The notes under the pieces are model-generated. The model worked only from the letters and a program-made list of their open reading frames with translations, did not search any database and was not told the origin of the DNA. From Kordiimonadaceae bacterium (GTDB lineage: Bacteria > Pseudomonadota > Alphaproteobacteria > Sphingomonadales > Emcibacteraceae), in the NCBI GenBank assembly GCA_018675425.1, contig JABGYD010000025.1:1-45422 (forward strand): a stretch of DNA of 45,422 nucleotides, read 5' to 3'. The position numbers and the translations under genes are program-made. The stretch's first letter is position 1. Each line of letters begins with the position of its first letter. Positions 17,229 through 24,677 of this stretch are shown here, piece by piece.

Positions 17229-17624
17229 ATGAAACATCTTCTTCCCCATGGCTGGCCAAGACCCAAAGGATATTCAAACGGCATAAGTGTCAAAAGTGGT
17301 CGCACAATCTATTTAGCAGGCCTGATTGGATGGAATGAAAAAGAAATTATTGAAAGTGATAAACTCACTGATCAATTTCACAAAACCCTAAAAAATATTT
17401 TAGCCGTTCTTGCCGAAGATGGGGCGGGGCCAGAGCATATTACCCGCATGACTTGGTATATTACTGATAAATCTGAATATCTAAAAAACCTCAAAGAGAT
17501 AGGCGCAATATATCGTGAAGTTATTGGTAAAAACTATCCTGCAATGGCCTGCGTGGTAGTATCTGCATTAATTGAAGATAAAGCAAAAATTGAAATAGAG
17601 ACAACGGCAGTAATTGAAGATTAA
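17229..17624 (+). CDS. RidA-like (Rid family) protein lacking the catalytic arginine
   Basis: 131 residues of the YjgF/YER057c/UK114 (Rid) fold: SGRTIYLAGLIGW, LTDQFHKTLKNILAVLAEDG, ITRMTWYITDKSEYLKNL and KIEIETTAV. RidA 2-iminoacid deaminases carry Arg in PARSCVEVA; here the aligned segment is YPAMACVVVS, so the position is Met106. The later Glu is kept. The protein is therefore not expected to be a standard iminoacid deaminase, though its position as the last gene of an operon that handles an enamine/imine CoA intermediate suggests a role on that nitrogen. It begins one base after the acyl-CoA dehydrogenase stop codon. Confidence 0.85.
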   Translation: MKHLLPHGWPRPKGYSNGISVKSGRTIYLAGLIGWNEKEIIESDKLTDQFHKTLKNILAVLAEDGAGPEHITRMTWYITDKSEYLKNLKEIGAIYREVIGKNYPAMACVVVSALIEDKAKIEIETTAVIED

Positions 17625-17761
17625 ACTCTTAAAAGTATTTATAACTTAATGAACCTTCATTATGAATTTCACCCTGCATAAAAAATATTACTGGGGATGG
17701 TTGAAATATAACATCTAAACAATCGGCTTATAGAAGTATAAGAAAATAGATAGACTAAACA

Positions 17762-18373
17762 ATGGATAATAAATTATTAGTAAAAAATCGAGAATGCGGG
17801 GAGTGCACCGCTTGCTGTGTCGAACTCGTTATTGAAGATCCTAAACTTGTTAAATTACCTGGTGTTAAATGTAAACATCTAAAACGGAGCGGCGGGTGCG
17901 GTATTTATCAGACCCGTCCCAGAACTTGCCAGGAATGGTATTGTATGTGGAGGTTTATGCCACTTCTAGATAAGAGCTGGCGTCCCGATCAAAAAGGTGT
18001 GTTGATTAAACGGATTTTTGAAAAAATACCTGCGGGATATGAAAAAAAACTGGCACTTAACTTTGAAATAATTGGAAAAAAATCAGTTATCCATGATATT
18101 AATTTTATTGAGGTATTGGCGGGTTACATCGTTCAAGGTTTTCCTTGTTTTATTTCTTATGCAAAACCTAAACGGACATTGCAGATGGTTTTTTTAAATG
18201 AAAAACTACTGCCATTCATTGAAAGTAGAAATATTAAAGTACTAAAGGAGAAATTATCATCTGTGCTAGAAAGTTGCGTTAAAAGTTCAACTAATAAAAT
18301 GATTATCAAAGACGGAAAAGTAAGCATGATGCCTCGCACATATAAATCATATAATTATAACAAAGGTCAGTAG
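17762..18373 (+). CDS. YkgJ-like cysteine-cluster protein
   Basis: A 203-residue protein. The N-terminus has ECGECTACC (CxxCxxCC), then CKHL, GGCGIYQTRPRTCQEWYC: the pattern of the YkgJ/zinc- or iron-chelating cysteine cluster family (Pfam CxxCxxCC). Function in the family is unknown; metal or Fe-S binding is likely. The C-terminal half is basic and has no motif I recognise. It stands alone on the plus strand and abuts the lyase gene convergently with no gap. The 137-nt gap before it (17625-17761) holds nothing I can name. Confidence 0.75.
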   Translation: MDNKLLVKNRECGECTACCVELVIEDPKLVKLPGVKCKHLKRSGGCGIYQTRPRTCQEWYCMWRFMPLLDKSWRPDQKGVLIKRIFEKIPAGYEKKLALNFEIIGKKSVIHDINFIEVLAGYIVQGFPCFISYAKPKRTLQMVFLNEKLLPFIESRNIKVLKEKLSSVLESCVKSSTNKMIIKDGKVSMMPRTYKSYNYNKGQ

Positions 18374-19381
18374 TTATTTTACTAACTCAGGGTAGCCAAA
18401 CAATGCTGGTGTACCACCTGTGTGAATAAATAAAACATTCTGATCTTTTGAAAACTCCCCATTTCGAATTAACTCAATAAGGCCGGCAAGTGCTTTACCA
18501 GTATAGACTGGGTCTACTAACAACCCCTCACAATTCGCAGCAAGATCAATAGCTTCGACTACTTTGTGATTAAGCTGTCCGTATCCTGGACTTAAGGTCG
18601 TGTCAGTTAACTTTATATCTGATTTATCTATTAAATTTTTGAAACCTATCATTTTTGCAACAATCTTAGATTTTTCAAAAACTCGTTTTGTCTGTGATAA
18701 TTTATCACGTCGAACACAGATACCGTAGATGGGAGCCCAATTTCCTAACGCGCGCAAACCTACCAAGAGACCGGCATGTGTAGTACCACTTCCAGACGCA
18801 CAGGCAATCGCATTTATTAGAATTTTCTGCTCAAAAACTTGGCTGATCAATTCTTCAGCACAGTCGACATAACCGAGAGATCCGAGTGGAATGTGTTTGT
18901 TAGAGAGTGGAATAACATAAGGTCTTTTCCCTTGTTCTTTGAGCTTCGTAGCCCTTTTAAAAACTGCATTATCTGCACCCTCTTCATCTTCTCCATCAGG
19001 ATAACTGAATGTCTGTGCTCCCATTAGTTTAGAAATAAAAGGGTTCCCGGAATTATAATATTCGATGGGTTGATCAGGTACACGTTCCTCTAGTTGCACT
19101 TCAACGTCCAAGCCATATTTTCTTGCGGCGGCAACTGCAGAACGGGAATAGTTAGATTGCACGGCACTAGTAATCAATATGGTATCGGCTTTATCACGCA
19201 ACGCTTCACCCAAATAATATTCGAGCTGCCGAGCCTTATTACCACCGAACGCAAGCCCAGTACAATCATCACGCTTTACCCAGATGGCTGGCCCCCCAAT
19301 TTCTTTACTTAATCTTGGGAGTAGCTCTATTGGGGTAGGTGTGTGAGCCAGTTTTGCTCTGGGATATTTAGCAGTTAACAT
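18374..19381 (-). CDS. PLP-dependent lyase, D-cysteine desulfhydrase / L-cysteate sulfo-lyase family
   Basis: A 335-residue fold-type II PLP enzyme of the ACC deaminase/D-cysteine desulfhydrase group. GLAFGGNKARQLEYY contains the PLP lysine (Lys49), SAVQSNYSR the Ser76 region at the same spacing as in ACC deaminase, and CASGSGTTHAG the phosphate-binding loop. The family includes D-cysteine desulfhydrase (sulfide product) and CuyA, L-cysteate sulfo-lyase (pyruvate, ammonia and sulfite). It follows the TauE/SafE-type exporter gene by 13 nt. That pairing favours CuyA, because sulfite release needs an exporter and cuyA is known with the membrane gene cuyZ. Residue evidence alone does not separate the two activities. 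Confidence 0.8.
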   Translation of the reverse strand: MLTAKYPRAKLAHTPTPIELLPRLSKEIGGPAIWVKRDDCTGLAFGGNKARQLEYYLGEALRDKADTILITSAVQSNYSRSAVAAARKYGLDVEVQLEERVPDQPIEYYNSGNPFISKLMGAQTFSYPDGEDEEGADNAVFKRATKLKEQGKRPYVIPLSNKHIPLGSLGYVDCAEELISQVFEQKILINAIACASGSGTTHAGLLVGLRALGNWAPIYGICVRRDKLSQTKRVFEKSKIVAKMIGFKNLIDKSDIKLTDTTLSPGYGQLNHKVVEAIDLAANCEGLLVDPVYTGKALAGLIELIRNGEFSKDQNVLFIHTGGTPALFGYPELVK

Positions 19382-19394
19382 ACATTAATCTCAC

Positions 19395-20123
19395 TTATAA
19401 ATTTATCAACATCATGCAACCTGTAATTATCAGTATTATCAATATAAAAACCTTAAACAGCATTTCGTTTATTTTTTTTGAAATTTGATGACCAACAAAA
19501 ACTCCACAAAGTGCGGCAGGAGCAAGATAAGCGCTAGTGATCCACGTTTCATGCTCAACACCAATAAAAATAACCTGTAAAATCAAAATGGCGATGTAGG
19601 TAAACACAAAGAATAAAACCATACTAGCACGTATTTCATCTTTGCTTAAAGTTGTGCGCGACAAATATAGCATTACGAGCGGGCCTGGCATCGCCATAGA
19701 AGACCCCAGCATTCCCGATAAAGCACCAATAACCGTTAACGCTAATTTATTATAATAGGCCTTGCTAAAAGTTTTTTTAAACATATTGAAGCCATTTTGA
19801 ATACTGATAAAAATAATGAAAACCGCCACTAGAATTTTGAGCAATGCTAGATTAATATTGCTGTATAAGTAAAGACCGCCTGGAAGCCCAAAAGCACAGC
19901 CTATTGCTAACCATTTAAATATTTGGGGTGGTATATTCAATTTTAATTTAGATAGGTGTGCTGTTGAAATCACGACCGAAAGAATAATAGCAATCTGGAT
20001 CACATCCGTTGTGCCAAGAAGAAACAAATAGGCGGGCACTATTATAAGTGCAAATGCAAAGCCCGTTGCAGACTGAACTGCTGATGCAACAAACGTAACA
20101 GTAAAGAGGAGAGCCCAAATCAT
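19395..20123 (-). CDS. TauE/SafE-family anion (sulfite) exporter
   Basis: A 242-residue integral membrane protein with about seven or eight hydrophobic segments. Typical TauE/SafE features: SATGFAFALIIVPAYLFLLG in the first repeat and GMLGSSMAMPGPLVMLYLS in the second, each with the family PGP/G-rich loop. Members export sulfite, sulfoacetate or similar anions. It is the first gene of an operon with the PLP lyase, consistent with disposal of sulfite (CuyZ-like role) or another sulfur anion. I chose the ATG at 20123; a TTG one codon earlier opens the same frame. Confidence 0.8.
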   Translation of the reverse strand: MIWALLFTVTFVASAVQSATGFAFALIIVPAYLFLLGTTDVIQIAIILSVVISTAHLSKLKLNIPPQIFKWLAIGCAFGLPGGLYLYSNINLALLKILVAVFIIFISIQNGFNMFKKTFSKAYYNKLALTVIGALSGMLGSSMAMPGPLVMLYLSRTTLSKDEIRASMVLFFVFTYIAILILQVIFIGVEHETWITSAYLAPAALCGVFVGHQISKKINEMLFKVFILIILIITGCMMLINL

Positions 20124-20276
20124 CAATTATTTAACATTAGCTGTAACTAGACTGTTAAATAAAACTAATACAAAGAGCAATACCCAGAATAATTTATGGA
20201 TTAGCTTCATCAATATTCTCAATTCATTTCTTTTTCTCGACAATGGCACAACCTTGTCATAACTTCAAGAAAGACA

Positions 20277-20504
20277 ATGTTTGATCCCAACCTTCAATCT
20301 TTTGTGTTAATAGATATAATGAGAATACCAATTTTTTCTGCTGAAGTTTTAATGGTAAAATTTTTAGCACCACTTGCATATCTTACCGGAATGCCGCTTG
20401 GTTTTTTAGGTTGTTCAAGTAAGGCTCAAATTATATTAAATCGTCTAACCGATGTTATTTTTGTCGGATTTGCGGTCAAGCTCTTCTGGATAGAAAATGA
20501 GTAA
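20277..20504 (+). pseudogene. LysE/RhtB-like transporter 3' remnant
   Basis: 75 codons reading FDPNLQSF, then a hydrophobic stretch, then AQIILNRLTDVIFVGFAVKL. LysE/RhtB exporters end with an FxDP segment, one helix and an LNRLxGxxFIGxGxKL helix, so this matches only the last third of that family. No LysE-like sequence is visible upstream in any frame (20124-20276). It overlaps the YjiH-like start by 8 nt. I read it as a truncated relic that may now act only as a coupling leader. A small real membrane protein is the alternative. Confidence 0.4.
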
Positions 20505-21828
20505 ATTATTTCTAAAATTTCTTCTGCCGTCATCCGTTGGAGTACTACTTTTTCTTTGTCCCATTAATTACAATGGCAATGAAACTATTTTACTTGCGGT
20601 CATAACCAGCATAGCGAGGGTACCATTCGAACCTTATATTCTGGAAATAATTGTCAGTATTGTTATTATAGCGGCCATAGGAGGTGGGTATTTTTTAATA
20701 TTTAAACCACAATGGAAAGAGACACGGCCTTCTCTCAATATTATATGTCAAACAACACCGCTTTGGTTTTTCTTTCGTCTCGTCGGAGCAACATACGCAG
20801 TTATAGTTTATTTTAAACTAGGCCCAGAATTTATTTGGGGCGAAGCAACTGGGTATATGGTTTTTACAGATATTGGCGCAACTATCTTTTTTATTATCAC
20901 AGTTGCATGTTTTTTAATGCCTTTCCTTACCGAATTTGGTTTTATGGAATTTATAGGTACCCTTGTGAGCCGCCCCTTCTTCTTTTTATTTACTTTACCG
21001 GGTCGTTCCGCAATTGATGCCATGGCATCCTTTCTAACTGCATCAAATGTAGGATTACTTATCACTATCAATCAATATGAGAAAGGTCATTATTCGTCTC
21101 GTGAAGCTGCGTGTATTGCCGTCAATTTTTCTGTTGTCTCAATTTCCTTTAGCCTCCTTATTGCTCAAGTGGCAGGTATTGATCATCTATTTGTGAAGTG
21201 GTATTTAACTGTTGTTGTTGCCTGTATCCTTTGTGCTATTATTACGGTAAGGGTGCCACCACTTTCCAAATTAAACGATAACTACTTTTCTCAGGTAGGA
21301 CGAAAAGTCCCCAAAGAGATTGGTGTTAGTGGTCATATTTTTGCGAGGGCACTCCAAAACGGTATAACGCGAGCGAAGACTGGACCAAATTTAAAGCAAT
21401 TTTTACTAAATGGTTGGCACGGAGCAGTTGGAGTCATATTTGGCGTACTAGGACCTTCGATGGCCGTCGGCACAACCACAATAATATTACTTACACACAC
21501 TCCAATTTTCAATATTTTGAGTTACCCGATTTATTATTTATTCGAAGTTTTTAATTTTCCCGAAGCATCCCTGGCAGCTCCAGGTTTGGTTATTGGTTTT
21601 TTAGATCAGTTTATGCCCGCCGTAATTGCCTCTAACGCACAGGACGAAATGGTGAAGTTTATTCTTGCGGGGATGGCTGTTACTCAACTTATTTATATGT
21701 CAGAGGTAGGGCTAATTATTTTAAGGTCAAGCCTACCTCTTAAGTTCAGTAATTTAATAGCTATTTTTTTTATGCGCTCATTAATTTCATTTCCAGTTTT
21801 ATTAATAGCGTCCATGATATTAATATGA
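20497..21828 (+). CDS. YjiH-family membrane protein (nucleoside-recognition Gate domain)
   Basis: A 443-residue polytopic membrane protein, roughly ten hydrophobic segments. Regions such as ATGYMVFTDIGATIFFI, MPFLTEFGFMEFIGTLVSRP, FTLPGRSAIDAMASFLTASN and the C-terminal FPEASLAAPGLVIGFLDQFMPA match the YjiH/Gate-domain family. Transport of a small organic solute is assumed for the family, but the substrate is unknown. The TGA overlaps an ATG (ATGA at 21825), though the next gene probably starts later at 21903. Confidence 0.75.
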   Translation: MSKLFLKFLLPSSVGVLLFLCPINYNGNETILLAVITSIARVPFEPYILEIIVSIVIIAAIGGGYFLIFKPQWKETRPSLNIICQTTPLWFFFRLVGATYAVIVYFKLGPEFIWGEATGYMVFTDIGATIFFIITVACFLMPFLTEFGFMEFIGTLVSRPFFFLFTLPGRSAIDAMASFLTASNVGLLITINQYEKGHYSSREAACIAVNFSVVSISFSLLIAQVAGIDHLFVKWYLTVVVACILCAIITVRVPPLSKLNDNYFSQVGRKVPKEIGVSGHIFARALQNGITRAKTGPNLKQFLLNGWHGAVGVIFGVLGPSMAVGTTTIILLTHTPIFNILSYPIYYLFEVFNFPEASLAAPGLVIGFLDQFMPAVIASNAQDEMVKFILAGMAVTQLIYMSEVGLIILRSSLPLKFSNLIAIFFMRSLISFPVLLIASMILI

Positions 21829-21902
21829 TGCTATTTATTTGCAGTTCATTAAAAAATAGGTCACTATTTTATTGCTGCCAATCAAATTCAAAAAGGAAAA
21901 AA

Positions 21903-23180
21903 ATGTCACTTATATATTTTATAAAAAATATTAGTTTTACTACGATATTACTTGTATTTTTAAACTTTGGGGGTGAAGTTGAAGCGCAGATAATTCAAGG
22001 TATGTCCCTTGAGCGTCTTAGTCGCATTGATCCAGTTATGCAAGGCTATGTCGACCTAAAAAAAATTGCTGGAAATGTGGTATATATAACACGAAACGGT
22101 CATCCTGTTTATCACAAAGCCTTCGGGCTTCGCGATGTCGCAAGTAGTGATGAAATGCAGCATAATGATCTATTCAGGATTGCTTCACAGTCCAAAGCTA
22201 TTACCAGCGTTGGTATAATGATGTTGCAAGAACAAGGTGAGCTTCTTATAAATCATCCCGTTGGTAAATATTTACCAGAGTATATGGAAACAAGTGTAGC
22301 TGAAAATGATGAAAATGGCGGCTACAAAATAGTTCCTGCTAAAAGACAGATTACCATCCGTGACCTACTTACCCATACAGCGGGGGTTAGTTATGGACAA
22401 GGACCTGCCGCACAATTATGGAAAAAATCTGGAATTTATGGTTGGTATACTGCAGATCGTGGTGAGCCTATCAGAGAAACTGTAAGGCGTATAGCATCGC
22501 TCCCACAAGCCGCACATCCTGGTGAAAAATTTGTTTACGGTTATAATACAGATATACTTGGTGCCGTAATTGAGGTTGTCTCTGGCAAGCCGCTAGATCA
22601 GTTTTTAAAAGATAGTATTCTGGATCCCCTTCATATGTACGACACGCATTTCTATGTTCCTGACTACAAAAAGGATCGTGTTGCCACTGTTTACTCTCTA
22701 AAGGGTGAAAAAATTAACCTTGCTGAAAACCCAGGTCAAATGGAAGGGGAGGATCATGTAGGCCAGGGCCATTATATAAATGGCCCCCGCATAAGTTTTG
22801 CTGGAGGTGCTGGACTTGTTTCAACAACGCAGAACTATGGCACTTTTTTGCAGATGATCTTAAATGGCGGTGAGCTTAATGGTACGCGCATCTTAAGTCG
22901 AAAATCGATTGAGCTAATGACACAAGACCATCTTGGAAATATCCCATACTCATCTGGTAAGGGGTTTGGGCTTGGTTTTGAGATTATCACCAATCTTGGT
23001 GATTTTGGTCAAATAGGAAGTCAGGGCGCATACGGTTGGGGAGGAGCCTATAACTCAACTTATTGGATTGACCCAATAGAAAATATAATATTTGTCTATC
23101 TCACACAGCTCATCCCCGATGGTGGACTTGATGAAGAAAATAAATTACGAGCCCTAATTTATCAGGCAATTGTCGACTAA
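21903..23180 (+). CDS. secreted beta-lactamase-fold serine hydrolase (EstB/class C-like)
   Basis: From the ATG at 21903 the protein is 425 residues with a signal peptide (MSLIYFIKNISFTTILLVFL, cut near VEAQ) and AAGG six bases upstream. An upstream ATG at 21825 adds 26 polar residues and would spoil the signal. Motifs: FRIASQSKAIT with SxxK (S-Q-S-K) nucleophile, FVYGYNTDILGAVIEVVSG as the YxN-type motif, and GAYGWGGAYNSTYWID near the third active-site strand. It resembles esterase EstB and class C penicillin-binding proteins. Periplasmic ester or lactone hydrolysis is likely; the substrate is unknown. Confidence 0.8.
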   Translation: MSLIYFIKNISFTTILLVFLNFGGEVEAQIIQGMSLERLSRIDPVMQGYVDLKKIAGNVVYITRNGHPVYHKAFGLRDVASSDEMQHNDLFRIASQSKAITSVGIMMLQEQGELLINHPVGKYLPEYMETSVAENDENGGYKIVPAKRQITIRDLLTHTAGVSYGQGPAAQLWKKSGIYGWYTADRGEPIRETVRRIASLPQAAHPGEKFVYGYNTDILGAVIEVVSGKPLDQFLKDSILDPLHMYDTHFYVPDYKKDRVATVYSLKGEKINLAENPGQMEGEDHVGQGHYINGPRISFAGGAGLVSTTQNYGTFLQMILNGGELNGTRILSRKSIELMTQDHLGNIPYSSGKGFGLGFEIITNLGDFGQIGSQGAYGWGGAYNSTYWIDPIENIIFVYLTQLIPDGGLDEENKLRALIYQAIVD

Positions 23181-23200
23181 AAAGGATTTTTTTTGAAGAA

Positions 23201-23347
23201 ATGAATTTAATCATAGTTGCGCTGGTTGCTATAGTTTATAGCCAGATCAGCTGGATACAGGATAATAATACAATAGAGTACTATACAGATAACCCTCACT
23301 CCTTTATTATCCTCTATAGTCAGGGTAGACAGCATGCTTTATCTTAA
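23201..23347 (+). CDS. small predicted membrane-anchored peptide (48 aa)
   Basis: An ATG at 23201 opens 48 codons ending in TAA at 23345. The N-terminus is hydrophobic (MNLIIVALVAIVYSQISW), then a polar tail. A purine-rich GAAGAA lies just upstream. It fits between the hydrolase and the oxygenase genes with short gaps. It could be real or chance; no family recognised. Confidence 0.3.
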   Translation: MNLIIVALVAIVYSQISWIQDNNTIEYYTDNPHSFIILYSQGRQHALS

Positions 23348-23364
23348 GAAAGTGAATTAATCGA

Positions 23365-24144
23365 ATGCAATTTAGTGAAATTGTCAATTTGGATAAATTT
23401 CCAATTACAGATCTTGATTTTCAAAAGTCCTGTAAAAGCATGCTTGATAAGAATGGTGCCCTTAATCTTGAAAAATTTTTACAGCCAGCGGCAATTAAAG
23501 AAATACGTGAAGAGGGAATTAAAAATCAACACCTCGCACACTACGTAAAGAATGATCATAATGTTTATCTGATGGCAAACGATCCTAACTACCCCGTCAG
23601 CCATCCGCGTAATAGGCCTATTTCATCATCAAAAGGTTGTATTCAAGACGATCAAATTCCCCAAAATTCACCGCTTCATACCCTTTATGATTCTGAAGTT
23701 TTTAAAAATTTCTTATCATATGTCCTTGGTGAAGAAGCCCTTTATGAATTCGCAGACAGTCTATCTTCAATTAACTTACACTTCGCTTCAAAAGGTCAAG
23801 AATTGGGTTGGCATTTCGATAACTCATCCTTTGCAACGACGCTTCTTATTCAAAAGCCAGAGGATGGTGGTGTTTTTGAATATGTCGAGAATGTTCGTGA
23901 CGCTATCGGTGGTGAAATGAATTATACCGCAGTCGATAGGATACTTAATAATACCACTAAGCCTAAAAAATTTAATTTACCCGAAGGTACACTTGCTCTT
24001 TTTCGCGGCCAAAACGCCCTTCACAGAGTTACACCTACCGAGGGAGAGCGCACGAGAATACTCGCTGTTTTTGCTTATAATTCTAAACCGGGTATCGCAA
24101 TCTCACCTGAAACTAGTATGATATTTTATGGACGTGTCGGTTAA
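23365..24144 (+). CDS. 2-oxoglutarate/Fe(II)-dependent oxygenase-like protein
   Basis: 259 residues with the double-stranded beta-helix markers: GWHFDNSSFATTLLI provides His-x-Asp, and ALHRVTPTEGERTRILAVFAY provides the distal His and the Arg expected to bind 2-oxoglutarate. GTLALFRGQNALH matches the strand leading to the distal His. It is probably a soluble hydroxylase or a related oxygenase of a small molecule; the substrate cannot be deduced. It sits in a plus-strand run with the serine hydrolase, an NTF2-like protein and an MFS transporter. Confidence 0.75.
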   Translation: MQFSEIVNLDKFPITDLDFQKSCKSMLDKNGALNLEKFLQPAAIKEIREEGIKNQHLAHYVKNDHNVYLMANDPNYPVSHPRNRPISSSKGCIQDDQIPQNSPLHTLYDSEVFKNFLSYVLGEEALYEFADSLSSINLHFASKGQELGWHFDNSSFATTLLIQKPEDGGVFEYVENVRDAIGGEMNYTAVDRILNNTTKPKKFNLPEGTLALFRGQNALHRVTPTEGERTRILAVFAYNSKPGIAISPETSMIFYGRVG

Positions 24145-24211
24145 TTTATTACATTGTTAACCATAAAATTAATCATCAAGCTTTATGCTTAAAACTTAAG
24201 GGATAACTAAA

Positions 24212-24652
24212 ATGAAATTTATTTTATTAATAGCTTTACTAATGCCACTATCATTACGTGCACAAGAAAAGGATACTCTAGAAACCCTATTCGCTCTAGA
24301 CCATGAATTTGTACAATACCGCCTTGAAAATGGCACCTATAAGGCGTTCGCAAAATATCTTGCTGAGGATGCAGTAACACTGCCACCCGGGGAAGCTCCA
24401 AAAATTGGCCTTGAGGCAATATTAAGAGATGCAGGAGATAAGCCTAACACCACTGTAACTTGGGAGCCTTCTGCTGGTGATATTTCAGATAATATGGGCT
24501 ATACTTGGGGACTGTTTTCCATCAATACCCAAAATAATGACGCCACGGTTAGCAAGCAGCATGGTAAATATGCAACCGTCTGGAAACGTCAAATAAATGG
24601 CAGTTGGAAAATTGTTGTTGACTCATTTAGCCTTAATCCACCCCCAGAATAA
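24212..24652 (+). CDS. secreted NTF2-like (DUF4440/SnoaL-type) protein
   Basis: A 146-residue protein with a signal peptide (MKFILLIALLMPLSLRAQ). The mature part has the NTF2-like pattern: ALDHEFVQYRLENGTYKAFA, LAEDAVTLPPGEAP, then GYTWGLFSI and YATVWKRQINGSWKIVVDS. DUF4440 members are small cone-shaped folds of varied role, some ketosteroid isomerase-like. It is between the oxygenase and MFS genes and only about 25 nt before the latter. No catalytic assignment is possible. Confidence 0.75.
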   Translation: MKFILLIALLMPLSLRAQEKDTLETLFALDHEFVQYRLENGTYKAFAKYLAEDAVTLPPGEAPKIGLEAILRDAGDKPNTTVTWEPSAGDISDNMGYTWGLFSINTQNNDATVSKQHGKYATVWKRQINGSWKIVVDSFSLNPPPE

Positions 24653-24677
24653 AATCTATAGATAGAGAAAAAAGTGG

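Noticed and set aside
16889-17305. 138-codon minus-strand ORF over the acyl-CoA dehydrogenase and Rid genes
   Set aside because: Antisense shadow of two recognised genes with no family-like content.
21825-21902. Upstream ATG start for the serine hydrolase, overlapping the YjiH-like stop
   Set aside because: It adds 26 polar and Cys-rich residues before the signal peptide; the ATG at 21903 has a ribosome site at proper spacing.
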